Assembly (NCBI GenBank): GCA_025084515.1
Contig: JAJAGP010000232.1
Span: forward strand, 372,001 to 436,000
Length of the DNA stretch: 64,000 nt
Direction of reading: 5' to 3'
DNA from: Ancistrus triradiatus
Lineage: Eukaryota; Chordata; Actinopteri; Siluriformes; Loricariidae
Below, piece after piece: positions 23,401 through 34,514 of the stretch. The translations under genes and the position numbers were made by a program. Within the stretch, counting starts at the first letter, position 1. Each line of letters starts with the position of its first letter. The notes beneath the pieces are model-generated. The model searched no databases and was not told the DNA's origin. It saw only the letters and a list, made by a program, of their open reading frames with translations.

Positions 23401-23548
23401 CTTTTGTTTTTGGTTCATTCCTCTTCCTGCCAGGTTGAGAGGAGCCTTTGTGCTTATTCATGCCTTGAAGGTTTACCTTAACCTTTAACTTAAAATTGCA
23501 AGTACTTTGTAAATAGCTGTTGAGGAACCTCTTAGCAATTTCATTTGA
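23401..23548 (+). repeat. Diverged 150-bp repeat, copy 2 (downstream of ptn last exon)
   Basis: Partner of 21545-21694, 1.86 kb away and on the other side of the terminal ptn exon. It aligns along its length with small indels. Confidence 0.7.
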
Positions 23549-25355
23549 GGCAGTACAAAGGCAAATGTGTGCATTTTATCTGTATTACTCTAATTTTATT
23601 CCCACCTGATCCGCTAAAAAAACTCAGAAGTGTCAGTGCTTATCTAAATTCTGTATATTCAATCAAGTCAATGTACACCACAATTAGTTTCAGTCACTCT
23701 TTTTCTCTCTCTGTCCTGGTTTCTATCTGTTTTTTTCCCTGCCATTAATTCAACACTCAGTTTGTCTGTTTTGGTTTAGGGATGTTCAGTATCTTGATTT
23801 AAATTCCAATTGTCCCTTATTTTCACTGACAGTCAGTTCAGCTCCAAAATCAATACTCAAGAATCATTTCCCCAGTCCAGCAATAAGACATGCTCTATAT
23901 ACAATACATCTATACAGAACCAGTGAACATTTATAAAACCTTATACAAAAACAGTCATTCTTAAATAGACACAATACAATATACTCCTGGGACTTCATGT
24001 TTTGTGGATGCTTATTTTGTGTATTGACCTGTTGGTACATCTCTGGCAGTAAATGTGTCTTTGGCATCCCTTTTGTCCCACAGATGCGATATGCTCTCTC
24101 TGTATCAGAGCAGCTCACATTTTGTTCCCCTGTCCCATGACAGGAAGGTTATCTTAGAAAGTATTGACATTTTGTACAGACATTTTTTAATTTATTATTA
24201 TTTCAGTTGATTTCACTCCGCCTTATGTAGTTGCAAGCACAACTGGTCTCATTCATACCTTAACTCATACACTCAATATACACACACCATACCTCTATTC
24301 ATGCAGTTTACAACAACAAAAACGATTTACTTCAGACCTCCAGAGATTGTCTGTTCATACTTTCATACTTAACATTAGGAGTGAAATCTAATAGTAATTC
24401 CACTGGTTGAAACAACTGGAGAAAATGGATCCTGTGCTTTTTAATCTGCTCAACACCACACGTGACCACAAAGTAAACACATTCTTCAAACATCCTCACA
24501 AAACAATGAATTTGTAAATTAAAAGACAGAACACACAAATATAAAATTGTCAGAATTGACATACATTGTTTAAGGCACTTGCAATCTTTCAGTGATAACA
24601 CGTTGAGGTGTCTGGGCAATGCAAATGGGGACTGAATATGTAAGTAATTAGCTCAGAGCTTAAACCATGGCTTTTAGGCACTGCTATCCAGTACAAAACT
24701 TGATCAGTATAGTTGTATTCAGAGTGCAAACTTATATCACCAAAGGTATAATAACCAAAAATAATAATAATAATATCGGTTAAATGTTTGTACTTACAAA
24801 AAAAGTTTTTCAAATGCATGAATCAAGGTACCATTACTTGACAAACGTCATCACTGAAGTGTCCCAGTGGCAATAAATAATAATTGGTTGTTAGAGAGCC
24901 TTTATCAGTTGTTTAAGGACAAATCTTTTCTTAGTTTGTAAGGTGGTTAGTGCACTGGCAAAATTTAAGATTAAAACGGTCAAAATCAAACAGCTTTCTC
25001 ACGTAACACAGCAAGCTATTGTTGTTTTTCCAAATTAAGGTTTTTCTATGCACAAAGAAGGCAAACATGATCTATACAGGTGCATAACTGCACAAGGAAA
25101 ATATGAAATGAAATAAGATTTTGTAGTTTGAGAGCCAGACATCTTACAGTTACTGAGGTTTTAGATGATACTGCCAAATACCAGTGTCACCTGAAACTTC
25201 AAACTTTCAGAGGAATTTAAAAGAAAAAGCCTTAATTGAAGCTTGTATATAAAAAGGTAGGACATTCTCAACTTTATTCTTCTCACAATAACTGAAGAGC
25301 TTCATAATAAAGCCAAGGAAAACACTGTCTTCAGTACTTGTACGTCTGCATCCTT
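23549..25355. other. ptn-chrm2 intergenic sequence, nothing recognised
   Basis: AT-rich unique-looking sequence with no supported gene, repeat or RNA. Confidence 0.5.
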
Positions 25356-25359
25356 GTGC

Positions 25360-25968
25360 CATGTTTGACATTGGAATCATCAAATTCTCATCTCCACTCC
25401 TGCTAACTTGGGCACTGGGGACCATGAGCTTGCCTGCTTCTCCTCATTCTTACAGAATCGATCCTACCAGGTAGCACAGGTTCACTTTCATCACTTAAGA
25501 TTACTAGAGGAGTTCCTCAGGGATCAGTTCTTGGTACACACCTGCTCTCCCTGTCCACCAAATCACTGGTCTCAGTGATTAGATCTCTTCTCACACTATT
25601 GTTAAGCAGATGGTACTCAACCTCTTGTCATTTACAGGCTTGATTACTGCAAGGTTTTGCTTGCTCTTCTGCCATGTTCCATTGCGCCACTACAAAGCAT
25701 TCAGAATGCTGAAACCTGTCTGGTTTACAAACTACCAAAGTTTGATCATGTCTCTCCTTTACTGAAATCAATCCATAGGCTTCCTGTTGCAGCCACTATC
25801 AAATTTAACATTTATTATCCTGGCTTTTCGGCCCTCAAAAGGTTCCACTCAATGTTATTTACATTCTTTTGTTCAGAACTACACACCTGCATGCCAGCTC
25901 TGCACTTGATACATCCTTCACCGAGATCGAGCCATGGCCAGACATTGTCAATTTATTGTCGATAATTC
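25360..25968 (+). pseudogene. L2-like LINE reverse transcriptase fragment
   Basis: In shifting frames the + strand reads the 'GTGDHELACFSSFL' block and a 'GVPQGSVLG'-like block (gagttcctcagggatcag). A jump then leads to a 'GLDYCK' block and 'IAPLQSIQNAETCLVYKLPK', 'FDHVSPLLKSIHRLPVAA'. The last part is the well-known region after the RT core of fish L2/Rex-type LINEs. The segment containing the YADD box is deleted. Confidence 0.8.
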
Positions 25969-25969
25969 C

Positions 25970-27300
25970 TGATCAATGTTATCTGGATGAATAGTTTCCA
26001 TTCCTAGAGTTTCCAAACACTATTATAGATAGATAAGTAGATGAAGTAAAATTGTAGCCATTTTAATATTTAGAAGTATTTCAGAATGGTGCGCTACAAA
26101 AGACAGGGCAACGTAATGACTAGCATGAGATTGACAGTGTTAGTCAGTCACACACACACAAACATAAACACAGAGGTTTCCAGTGCATATCCCCAGAGAA
26201 CACAGGGCACAGATGTAAGAAAAAATGGGTTGAAAGCAGTAAAAAAGAATAACAAACAAAGAAATATCAAAGGGAATTTATGATGTAAATTAAAAATAAT
26301 GTTGTCATTGTTCCTCTGAGGAATTACTGTGAGACAAACTAGGAAATGTGTGGTTGATCAGTGTAGAAGGAAGGCTGTAGAAAGTAATACATATATGCTT
26401 AAAAAACATCTTGACAGATTTTTGTGTACCAGCATGTACCAATTAATTTTGTACAGTAATGTACTATTCAAATGCTCATCTCCTGTGCAGTCTTGGCCAA
26501 AAACACCGCATCATATCTAGGATACTCTTTATTTTCTGACCTCTGAGATCTCTGTTTGCTCTTTAACAAGAGAGATTCTTTTTTCCTGTGTTTTTTTTTT
26601 ACTTTCACCATATTTTAGCACAGAGCAACGCCTTATCAGGAAAGCACAGCACACATTTCAAAGCAGAACCTGGCAAGGTCCTGGAAGTTACTGCCAAGCG
26701 CTAGCCATCTTACAGCTCAACCCACCTTGCCAAGCGCATATCATCACTCACACATCACAAGTGGCTCTCAGCTGTCATACACAGCTCCACACTATCATAC
26801 ACCCAGAAGGCTGATAGCGAATGAAAGAAGAATGTAACACCATGTAAGGATGTGTTCACACATCATGGGTCAGAGTGCAAGAGACTTGGAGATTGGATGA
26901 AGGACAGTGGAAAAATGATACACTTGCCATGCTGAACATTTACAGTAACATCTTCACTCTGTCTGTGCTGGAGATAGGTGACTATCAGATATGTTCCTCA
27001 AAAAGCAACACAGATGGAGACAGGTGACATGCAGACACTGCATATGCACTTATCAGCAGAACTCTAGACCTGGCATACTGCCCTGTCAAACTGTCACAAA
27101 CACCCCACCCCCCCAGTGGTGGTGAAACCCCCAGACAGAGTATGGTGTTTGTTATAGAAAAAAGAACTGAAGACTTCAGAGATGCCCATGTTTCAAATGC
27201 CTTTAACCTTCATGGTTTGTTGGCAAGGTGGCACAGCAGGTAGTCTTAGTGATAAAGTATGTGAACATTCAAAAATCTAATTTAAAAATAGCCTTTACAC
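25970..27300. other. Intergenic, nothing recognised
   Basis: No gene or repeat family recognised, apart from a short CA run at 26151-26161. Confidence 0.5.
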
Positions 27301-27302
27301 AT

Positions 27303-27345
27303 CTTCGGAAGACTTTCCACTAGATTTTGGAACATGACTGTAAAG
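27303..27345 (+). mobile_element. Short fragment of a fish DNA-transposon family
   Basis: The sequence contains 'ggaagactttccactagat' followed by 'tttggaacatgactgt', a phrase I associate with a widespread Tc1-like fish repeat. A further stretch that I place in the same family is at 37563-37690. Confidence 0.45.
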
Positions 27346-27689
27346 TCAGACGCTGAAGTATTGGCTCACATTTGGCATTGCAATTAATTTCCAATTACAT
27401 TGTTTGATTGTATGATTTTATTAAATATGTTCTTGTATGAGCAGCAGGTTTTAGCACCCATTGCTAAGTAGGAAGGAGGAAGTTTAAGAGGTTAATGATC
27501 AGTTTACCATCTGCATCTCCGAATCAACAACATTAAGACAAGTCCCCATGCAAAAGTATTGTATCCACCATAGCATTCAGCAATGTTAGCTAATGTAAAC
27601 CATTTCATCATGAGATTGCGCTATGATGGCTCACATCATACTGTATCACACTTACTCCTACAGTGCCAAAGCTGTTTCACACAAAATCT

Positions 27690-28450
27690 TTCTGCCATCT
27701 CTCATCTAATAACTGTCATTCTACTCAACTCCACTCAGTCCTACCTGTCACTCTACCAAATATCAATCAGTTCTACCCATCGCTTAGCTCAAACCATTGC
27801 TCTATCCAACTCCACTCAGCCCTAACATTCATTTCACCCATCATTTATCCAAAACCTTCACTCTACTCAGCACCAATAAGCCCAGTCCTTCACTCTACTA
27901 ATCACATAGACCAAACCATCAATCTATTCAACAGAATAGGGCCTTTACTCTGCCCATCACCATTCACCCCAAACCATCACTCTGGCAAAACGATCAGCCC
28001 AAATCTTTACCATGACTAACACCATCAAATCTTTAATTCAACCAACACCCAACCTTCAATTCATCCAATCATTTGCACTACTCAAAGCCCAAATCTTCAC
28101 TCTACCCACTGCAACTTTCACTATACCAACACCACTCCGTCCAAGTATTTAATTTACCCAGCAGCAGCCAGCTCAGACCCTTACCTCACCCGGAATCTAT
28201 TCACTTCATTTATTCATTCATTCATTTTTGTAAACCCTTAATCCAATTCAGGGTTACAGGGAAAGAAGTGCCTTTGGAATGAGGGTGGAAACAGTAGTAC
28301 TCAGAAGAAACCCACACAGACACGGTGAGAACATGCAGAGTCCGGGCTGGGAAGTGACCTGGGGACCTCTGAAGCTGTGAGGAGAAGCACTAACCCACTA
28401 ACACTCAGCCCAAGTTTTCACTGCACCAACACCATTCAGCCCAACACTAC
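27690..28450 (+). repeat. Degenerate ~28-32 bp minisatellite
   Basis: The repeating phrase is close to 'ttcactctacccaacaccat' followed by 'tcagcccaaac'. Clear units occur at 27850-28200 and again at 28390-28450, with a SINE inserted between. Open frames of up to 118 codons here are only translations of the array. Confidence 0.75.
28203..28392 (-). repeat. tRNA-like SINE, family B, inserted in the minisatellite
   Basis: 'cattcattcatttttgtaaa', 'cttaatccaattcagggtta' and 'cacagacacggtgagaacat' identify it. Minisatellite units continue on both sides, so it is younger than the array. Confidence 0.75.
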
Positions 28451-28591
28451 TCTGAACAATCTTTCACACTACTGTAAAATTCACAAGAACTTCCACAATG
28501 CATGTCATGCTTGTTGATGAAATAAGTGTATAGCCCTTTTAATTCACAAGACCTTGGCCTGTGAATTGGAATAACCCCCATTCTGGGGTGA

Positions 28592-28622
28592 TCTCTCTCT
28601 CGCGCACACACACACACATACA

Positions 28623-28659
<37 letters not shown>

Positions 28660-28661
28660 AC
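28592..28661. repeat. (TC)n(CA)n compound microsatellite
   Basis: TC runs flank two CA runs, the second being the longest. Confidence 0.95.
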
Positions 28662-29820
28662 TTGAGATTCCGTAGTAACATTTAATTTCTTTCAGTGTCG
28701 TAAACCAAGACACAATAAATCTGCTCTGTTGAAGCTCAGACTATAAGAAAACAAGAAGAAACACCATGTCTCCTCACACATTTGCATGCAGTAGCCAGTG
28801 CCTTGTACCCGATGCCTAGTCTGCTGTCACAATCTGCTCTTAGCCTCTCACACACTATTACATTCAAAGAAACACACAGGATCCTTCCAGAATAGCACTG
28901 TGGGCCTGTCAAGGCACCATTGCCACCTGCAGCATGCATGTGAATGAAAATGTTGCTGTGGGCATAAGCACGCATTTACATCTCTGCATATTTCATGAGA
29001 ACGCAGTGAAGTATATTTACATTGTGACATCAATGTCAAGAGCTACTGAAAGGTGAATTAGGGCATCTTACTCACTGTCCAACTAACTTATAGCTATGCC
29101 AAAATGTGACACTGGAGCCCAAAAGTAAACTCCCAAGCCAACAATAACAGCTTATGTAAGTGTATCTTGACCCTGCTCGTCCATCATCATTTTTAAAGCC
29201 TTTAATTTGCATCTCTGGAGGCCTGAACACTCAAAGCTGTCCTACTCATATATGTGGATAGATGATATAGTTCATTCACCTCTGAGCCAGTGAAGTATGC
29301 CACACACACTCACACACACACACTCTCAGACACATAAAAACACACTGTGGAAAGTGCTAAATCACCCTGCACTCATTTTCAAAGGTCACCCATGTTCAAT
29401 ACGCACACGTATCTATATACTTTTTCACTGTTTACACACACAGACCACACATGCGCACAATGTCCACTACTAAATATAATACATGCGTATATACAAGAAT
29501 GTACAAATATTATTTTATACCGAAGTTCAAACACTAGGTTTGAGTCTTCAGTAAGCCCTATTGTCCCTTTAATCAGTATAGGATTGAGAAGAGCAGATTC
29601 TAATATTATTAGGCCCTCTTAAATTAAATCCGTATTCAGCTTCCATGGTGTATCTTAACAACATGGTGAATCTGAATCTGCGGATTTCTACTCTGTCCCT
29701 CTGATAGGTTTGCAATGCAGTCTCTCCCTATACTTCTTTATCTCTATAATTCTATATATCAAAGGAAATATAGAAATATAGTTAAGCAGATGCGCTCCTG
29801 CTTCTACCTTCATATCTAAG
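28662..29820. other. Intergenic, downstream of chrm2; CA-rich patches
   Basis: No gene was recognised. Short CA-rich patches lie near 29300-29460. Confidence 0.5.
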
Positions 29821-29821
29821 T

Positions 29822-29827
29822 TTTATT
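29822..29827 (-). terminator. Candidate chrm2 polyadenylation signal
   Basis: TTTATT on the + strand is AATAAA on the - strand, 229 bases past the chrm2 stop. Mammalian M2 transcripts usually have long 3' UTRs, so a more distal site is equally possible. Confidence 0.3.
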
Positions 29828-30055
29828 TATTCATATTCATAGCTCAACCTCAATCGAGTAATAGTCCTTTGAACTATTTAGCTGTCTGTGTTACAACTGA
29901 TTAGGTGTAAAGTGCTACAACAGGATATCAACAATACACACTATAGAAAGTTATGAAACAAACTCACCCAGCTCACACACTTTCATTCAATGCAACGAAT
30001 ACATTTTACACATGTACACAAACACACATGCACGCATGCATACTGTTATTGGAGC

Positions 30056-31525
30056 TCATCTGACTGAGCGTATATTTTTATACTGACAGAGTAAAAGCTG
30101 TTTGAACGTCTTTTTGAAGGTGGCATTGCAGAGGGCATAGCATGCAGGGTTGATGGTGCTGTTGATGTAGCAGAGCCAGTAGCCGATGGTCCACACTGTG
30201 TTGGGTATGCAGCTGGAGCAGAAAGTATTGATGAGAACCATGACATTATAGGGTGTCCATGTGGCTACAAATGCTACCAGGATGGCCATGATGGTACGGG
30301 TCACCTTCTTCTCCCTCGAAGGAGCTACTTTCTTCTTTTTGGGTGGCTGCTTTGTCATCTTTACAATTTTGCGGGCAACATGTTTCTGCTTCTGTGCTGC
30401 TGGCACAATTTCCACCATTGTGTTGGAGGGAGCATAGCAGTCTCCCTTTGGGGACTTGGTGACAATTTTAATGCATGTGAGTTTGGAGGCACTGGTCTTG
30501 GCACAGTGCCGTGTAGGCACCTGACTGTCATTGCTTTCTGGCTTCTGACTGGCTGCTGCAGTGCTGCCAGAAGTAGAGTCATTGGAACTCTCTTTCTCCT
30601 CGACAGGGACACAGTTGTCCCTCGCACCCTCCTCCCCTTCTTTCTCACCTTTGGTCGTGGATGGACCTTTGCCATTCTGCAGCTTGCTGTCATGCTGGTT
30701 GGTCACGTCGTCTGTGGTCTGGGTCTCACCCCTTTCAGGGTCCTCAACCATCACATTGTTGTTGTCAGGCTTGTTGGTTGCATTGGTTCGGGTCTGGCTG
30801 GGTGAGGCAGTGCTCACGTTAGCGCCCGAAGGCTTGCGGTTGTCCTTCTTGACACGGCTTTTGCTGGCTCGTGAGATCTGCCAATACAGCACCATCATGA
30901 TGATAACTGGCAAGTAGAAAGCAGCAATAGCCGTACCAAAGGTGACAGCTGCATTGGAGAAGAACTGTATGTAACATTCCCCCTCTGGAACAGTGCGACC
31001 ACCCACGATGAATTGCCAGAAGAGTATTGCAGGAGCCCACAGGATGAAAGACAGCACCCATGCAGCAGCGATCATCATCCCTGCCATCTTAGTGGTCCTC
31101 TTGACTGGATAGCTCAGTGGCTTGGTGACACAGAAATAGCGGTCAAAGCTGATTATCAGCAAGTTCATGACTGAAGCATTACTGACCACATAATCTAAAG
31201 CCAGCCACAGGTCGCACACCACAGGCCCAAGTGGCCAGGTGCCAATCACAATATAAACAGTATAAAGGTTCATGGAGCAAAGGCCGATGATAAAGTCAGC
31301 ACATGCCAAGCTGAACAGAAAGTAGTTGTTGACAGTCTGCAGGCTTCTGTTTACCTTAATGGAGAGCATTACCAAAATATTTCCAACCACAGTGACCAGG
31401 CTAAGTGAGCCCGCTACCAGCACAATGAACACCACTTCCACTGTCTTATATGGGCTCGTCTCAATTTCCGTCTCCGTCTCATTGCCCACTGAGGAATTCC
31501 AGGTTGTAAAGTTTATCCCATCCAT
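30056..31525 (-). CDS. chrm2: M2 muscarinic acetylcholine receptor
   Basis: This is a plasma-membrane acetylcholine receptor that couples to Gi/o, lowering cAMP and opening GIRK channels; in vertebrates it slows the heart and is a presynaptic autoreceptor. The 489-residue frame is intact in one exon, as is usual for muscarinic receptors (human M2 has 466). The start is the ATG at 31525: it is the first ATG of the exon, the reading frame upstream having only a GTG, and it gives an N-terminus with NFT, NSS and NET glycosylation sites. Approximate layout: TM1 30-52, TM2 66-88, TM3 103-125, DRY 128-130, TM4 147-167, TM5 191-214, third loop 215-407, TM6 411-432, TM7 443-463 with NPACY. The ligand Asp is D111, the likely disulphide is C104-C184, and C480 may be palmitoylated. 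'ALDYVVSNASVMNLLIISFD' is M2-specific. At the loop 3/TM6 junction VTRTIL is VTRTIM. Confidence 0.98.
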   Translation of the reverse strand: MDGINFTTWNSSVGNETETEIETSPYKTVEVVFIVLVAGSLSLVTVVGNILVMLSIKVNRSLQTVNNYFLFSLACADFIIGLCSMNLYTVYIVIGTWPLGPVVCDLWLALDYVVSNASVMNLLIISFDRYFCVTKPLSYPVKRTTKMAGMMIAAAWVLSFILWAPAILFWQFIVGGRTVPEGECYIQFFSNAAVTFGTAIAAFYLPVIIMMVLYWQISRASKSRVKKDNRKPSGANVSTASPSQTRTNATNKPDNNNVMVEDPERGETQTTDDVTNQHDSKLQNGKGPSTTKGEKEGEEGARDNCVPVEEKESSNDSTSGSTAAASQKPESNDSQVPTRHCAKTSASKLTCIKIVTKSPKGDCYAPSNTMVEIVPAAQKQKHVARKIVKMTKQPPKKKKVAPSREKKVTRTIMAILVAFVATWTPYNVMVLINTFCSSCIPNTVWTIGYWLCYINSTINPACYALCNATFKKTFKQLLLCQYKNIRSVR

Positions 31526-31587
31526 CTGTCCCTGCTGCAGATGAAGCTCTCTGGTGCACGAGCTGCAGCACTGATAATGCTTCACAC
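31526..31587 (-). other. chrm2: chrm2 5' UTR part of the coding exon
   Basis: A pyrimidine-rich tract ending CTTTCTTGTGTAG on the - strand puts an acceptor AG at 31589-31588. This gives a 62-base leader before the ATG. Muscarinic M2 genes carry a splice acceptor shortly upstream of the start codon, with non-coding exons further 5'. Those exons would lie at higher coordinates and cannot be recognised by sequence alone. Confidence 0.7.
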
Positions 31588-31589
31588 CT

Positions 31590-32205
31590 ACACAAGAAAG
31601 ATGGAGAGAGGAAAAATAAATGCATTACTTTTACTTTCTGTGTGAAGAGGATTCAGTTCTTTTCCTTAAAACCCACCCAGTCCTAAGGCAGTTAGTGATT
31701 CTTTTCTCATAAATCTCATATTGTAGAGTATGCCTTTTCACTGAAAACATAGTGAAGAACCAAGTAAGTTCAGTAAGTTGTTTGCAAATGCTGACTGGAG
31801 AATAACCACTTATCAAGTGACTTTTTTTTTACTGATATCAATTCATGCCAGGAGGAGAAAGTAAGGCAGTGAAACTGTATATCGCCTAGATACAACCATC
31901 AGCCAGCTTTTCATTTAAAACCTCACAGTCTCGGATGCAGTGCATCATCTATTTTTGCCTTCTCTCATCACAATGCGTGGATGCAAAAAATGTTCTCTTC
32001 AAGCATGTTTTCATAGTTAAACAAATTTTTTTACAGTCATCTGTGACTTGGTTATTTGCAATGAAATGAAAGTATAGATGAATGGATGAACGTCCTTTTA
32101 AGTGTAGTGAATCCATATTTTTAACCAGGGGTAGTACACAGTATATGGAAGTGAATATTATATATTTTAGCTGCTCCATTCTTCAAAATGGAGGTAAATG
32201 TTTCC
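31590..32205. other. Upstream of chrm2 coding exon; nothing recognised
   Basis: Probably chrm2 intron. No element recognised. Confidence 0.45.
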
Positions 32206-32207
32206 TA

Positions 32208-32456
32208 GGCAGCACAGTGGTGCAAGCAGAGCTCACGAGGTTCAATTCCAACCTCAGACTCTGCCTGTACTGATTTTGTATGTCTTCCCCACATTTCTGT
32301 GGGCTTTTCCAGGAATTTCAGTTTCCTCCCATATTCCAAATACATGTGTTAGGTGAATTGGTCGTCTGGTTGTTTGACTTGTATCGTTATAACCTTGCTA
32401 CTGTCACAAATAGCCACAGATGCTGATGTGATGTCAAATAAACAAACAAACAAACA
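32208..32456 (+). repeat. tRNA-like SINE, family B head with (CAAA)n tail
   Basis: The head 'ggcagcacagtggtgcaag' leads through a B-box-like GGTTCAATTCC and 'tttcctcccatattccaaa' to a 'aaataaacaaacaaacaaac' tail. It is the same layout as the copy at 62706, and the head is shared with the reversed family B copies. Confidence 0.75.
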
Positions 32457-32849
32457 TTAATTTTTAGCCATTGTTTGAGCTGCTGTGTCACTATAAAAAT
32501 CATGGAAAATGGGAAAAGACCTGAAAGAAATACTGAAGTATTTAGAAAGTGCTTTATCGGCACTGCAGGTAAATGCTTCTGAAATGGCAAAAACAGAAAT
32601 TACTAGATCCTTAATCTTCATGCTATAATAATCATAATAATTTTCACACTGTTTCCAAAGTGTTCTTTACAACATCTGTGCAAGCACTTTCATTTAAGGC
32701 AGTGGATATATTATTGAAATTTGAAACATAAACCTTAAATATCTTGGGAAATTATTTTTGTTTTGCTTTAACATTTGCTTTAGAGTTGTTGCTATCATTA
32801 ATAATGTTCTATACTCCTGTTTGTGTGTGTATCATGCATGTATTACATT

Positions 32850-33003
32850 GTGTTGGCACCTTTCTGGTCTCCACAAGGAAAATGGCTTTTTTTTTTTATA
32901 GAAACTGTACATTTCTTTTGAAAACCCAAAAGAGTCAAAACATTTGCTTTAGTTTACTGAGGTTATAGTTAGTGTTAGGGGTAGGTGGAAGTGTAGCATT
33001 AAT
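32850..33003 (+). repeat. Fish repeat with telomere-like TTAG motifs, copy 1
   Basis: 'tttactgaggttatagttag' and 'tgttaggggtaggtgg' match, in reverse complement, the segment at 62318-62368 (ctaaccctaaccttaacctc). A 'ctggtctccacaagg' motif upstream corresponds to 'gtggtcctcacaag' there. Confidence 0.55.
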
Positions 33004-33009
33004 TATGTG

Positions 33010-34025
33010 ATCATTATATCAGTGAAAGGTTCCCACAATGATAGAGAGACAAACTGTGTGTATGTGTGGAGACTCATACACACTTCTCTTATGATCTTCT
33101 GTAGATCTAGTGACTCAGTGGGTAGAGCCAGCTGTTGTAAACAGGAGTTTCTCAGGGCCTGGCTGGACCTGTGACCCTGACTAGGATAAGTGGAGATATT
33201 TGAGGGTTGTGGTGGGGGTAAAATGGAATGTTTTGCTTTGATCTGTTTTTTGTGATCACACCTGCAGCGTTGCAATTCTAAAGTACTGTATGAAGTTGGT
33301 ACATTGTACTGTACTATATAGCCTACCATACAATGTACATTGTTTCATACAATGCATTGAGCTTATGTGAAACATGGTATTATAATAATAGTGCTTCATC
33401 TTCGGTTTCTCTCTCTGCTTAATCCTGGGTAACTGTATTGATTCCTATCCAGTGAAACTACGTCTTGTGCCAGCTTGGTAAGTACAATTGAAACTGAACT
33501 GAGCAGTGTTTTACAATGGACGTGCCCTAACCGCTTGAAAACCTGGACTGAGATTTAGTTTCTGACTTAATAAGTTTAAATGGCTGTCAGTTCTTTGTGA
33601 TAGTGATATTTCACTGATTTTTACTATCCATGTCAGTAGAACATTCTGAATGAAAAAGAACAAAGTAGACTGTTATGACAGAAGTTTGACATGTAGTGGC
33701 ATCATCACAAGTTACGCTGGTTGAACTACAAGAGGAGAGCAGAGCACACTGCTTTCAGAAATACACCCACAGGAAAATATAGTTCTTTAGAACCCACAGG
33801 CGGGATGAGCTACAGAAACAGTAACTATTCTGCTACCCATTAGGGCTACCAGCATTCAGACATAGCAAAGAAGGGCAAGATGATGGTGTCTTAAATCCTA
33901 CGTTTACTTATTTCATCACAAAACCCACCATAGCATACACAGCCTGAATGTGTTGTATAAAATCTATGCATCAATACTAATTTAAGCAATTGATACTTTA
34001 TTTTTTTTAAAAGCTGGCCAATTTA
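33010..34025. other. Nothing recognised except a SINE-tail scrap
   Basis: A family B tail scrap (ctctctgcttaatcctgggt) lies near 33410. Nothing else is supported. Confidence 0.45.
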
Positions 34026-34029
34026 AAGA

Positions 34030-34200
34030 AGTGTGGCATAATGGATCACCTCCACAGTGACCCAGGTTCGAATCCCAAGAAGCCCCACCAGCTGTGTTAC
34101 ACAAACACTGATTGTCCCACAGCACTGTAACAACAACTCTTCCCCAGCTCTGTGATGGACTGGTGTCCCATCCAGGGCATGCTATTATGTCTTTATGCTA
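34030..34200 (+). repeat. tRNA-like SINE fragment
   Basis: It begins 'gtgtggcataatggatcacc', has a B-box-like GGTTCGAATCCC, and ends with 'gatggactggtgtcccatcc'. It is a different tail from families A and B. Confidence 0.5.
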
Positions 34201-34239
34201 TCATGCTATGTGTTCCCCAGGAATCCAATTAAAACATGA

Positions 34240-34512
34240 CTAGCTCCAAAGACTCTGGTTCAAGTCCTGGCCCTGTCATTCTCTGTGTGGAGTTTGCATG
34301 TTCTCCCAGTGTCTGTGAGTTAACTTCCTCATTACACTTGCTAGGTCAGTTGGCTTCAAAAATGTTCCACTGTTAGTGAGTGAGTGTAGTATGTGTGTGT
34401 GTGTGTGTGTGTGCATGTGCCCTGTAATGTACTGGCACCCTGTGCTGCTGCTTAGGTTCTGGCCCTGCCCACAACCCTGAATTGGATTAAGCAGGTATGG
34501 AAAGTGAGGGAC
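34240..34512 (+). repeat. tRNA-like SINE, family B, with internal GT run
   Basis: 'ggttcaagtcctggccctgt', 'gtggagtttgcatgttctcc' and 'cctgaattggattaagcagg' identify the family. A (GT)n run at 34392-34413 sits where the family usually has a CA/GT-rich stretch. Confidence 0.75.
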
Positions 34513-34514
34513 TG

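Noticed and set aside
23864..24819. Three - strand frames of 76-95 codons between ptn and chrm2
   Set aside because: They have no motif, no splice context and AT-rich chance composition.
27583..28019. 118-codon frame rich in Ser, Thr and Pro
   Set aside because: It is the translation of a minisatellite; similar frames open in more than one phase.
30361..31061. Several frames of 80-140 codons antisense or shifted to chrm2
   Set aside because: They are shadows of the chrm2 coding sequence in other frames.
31526..31585. N-terminal extension of chrm2 to 31585
   Set aside because: The first codon there is GTG, not ATG, and the stretch follows a splice acceptor. The ATG at 31525 gives the expected glycosylated N-terminus.
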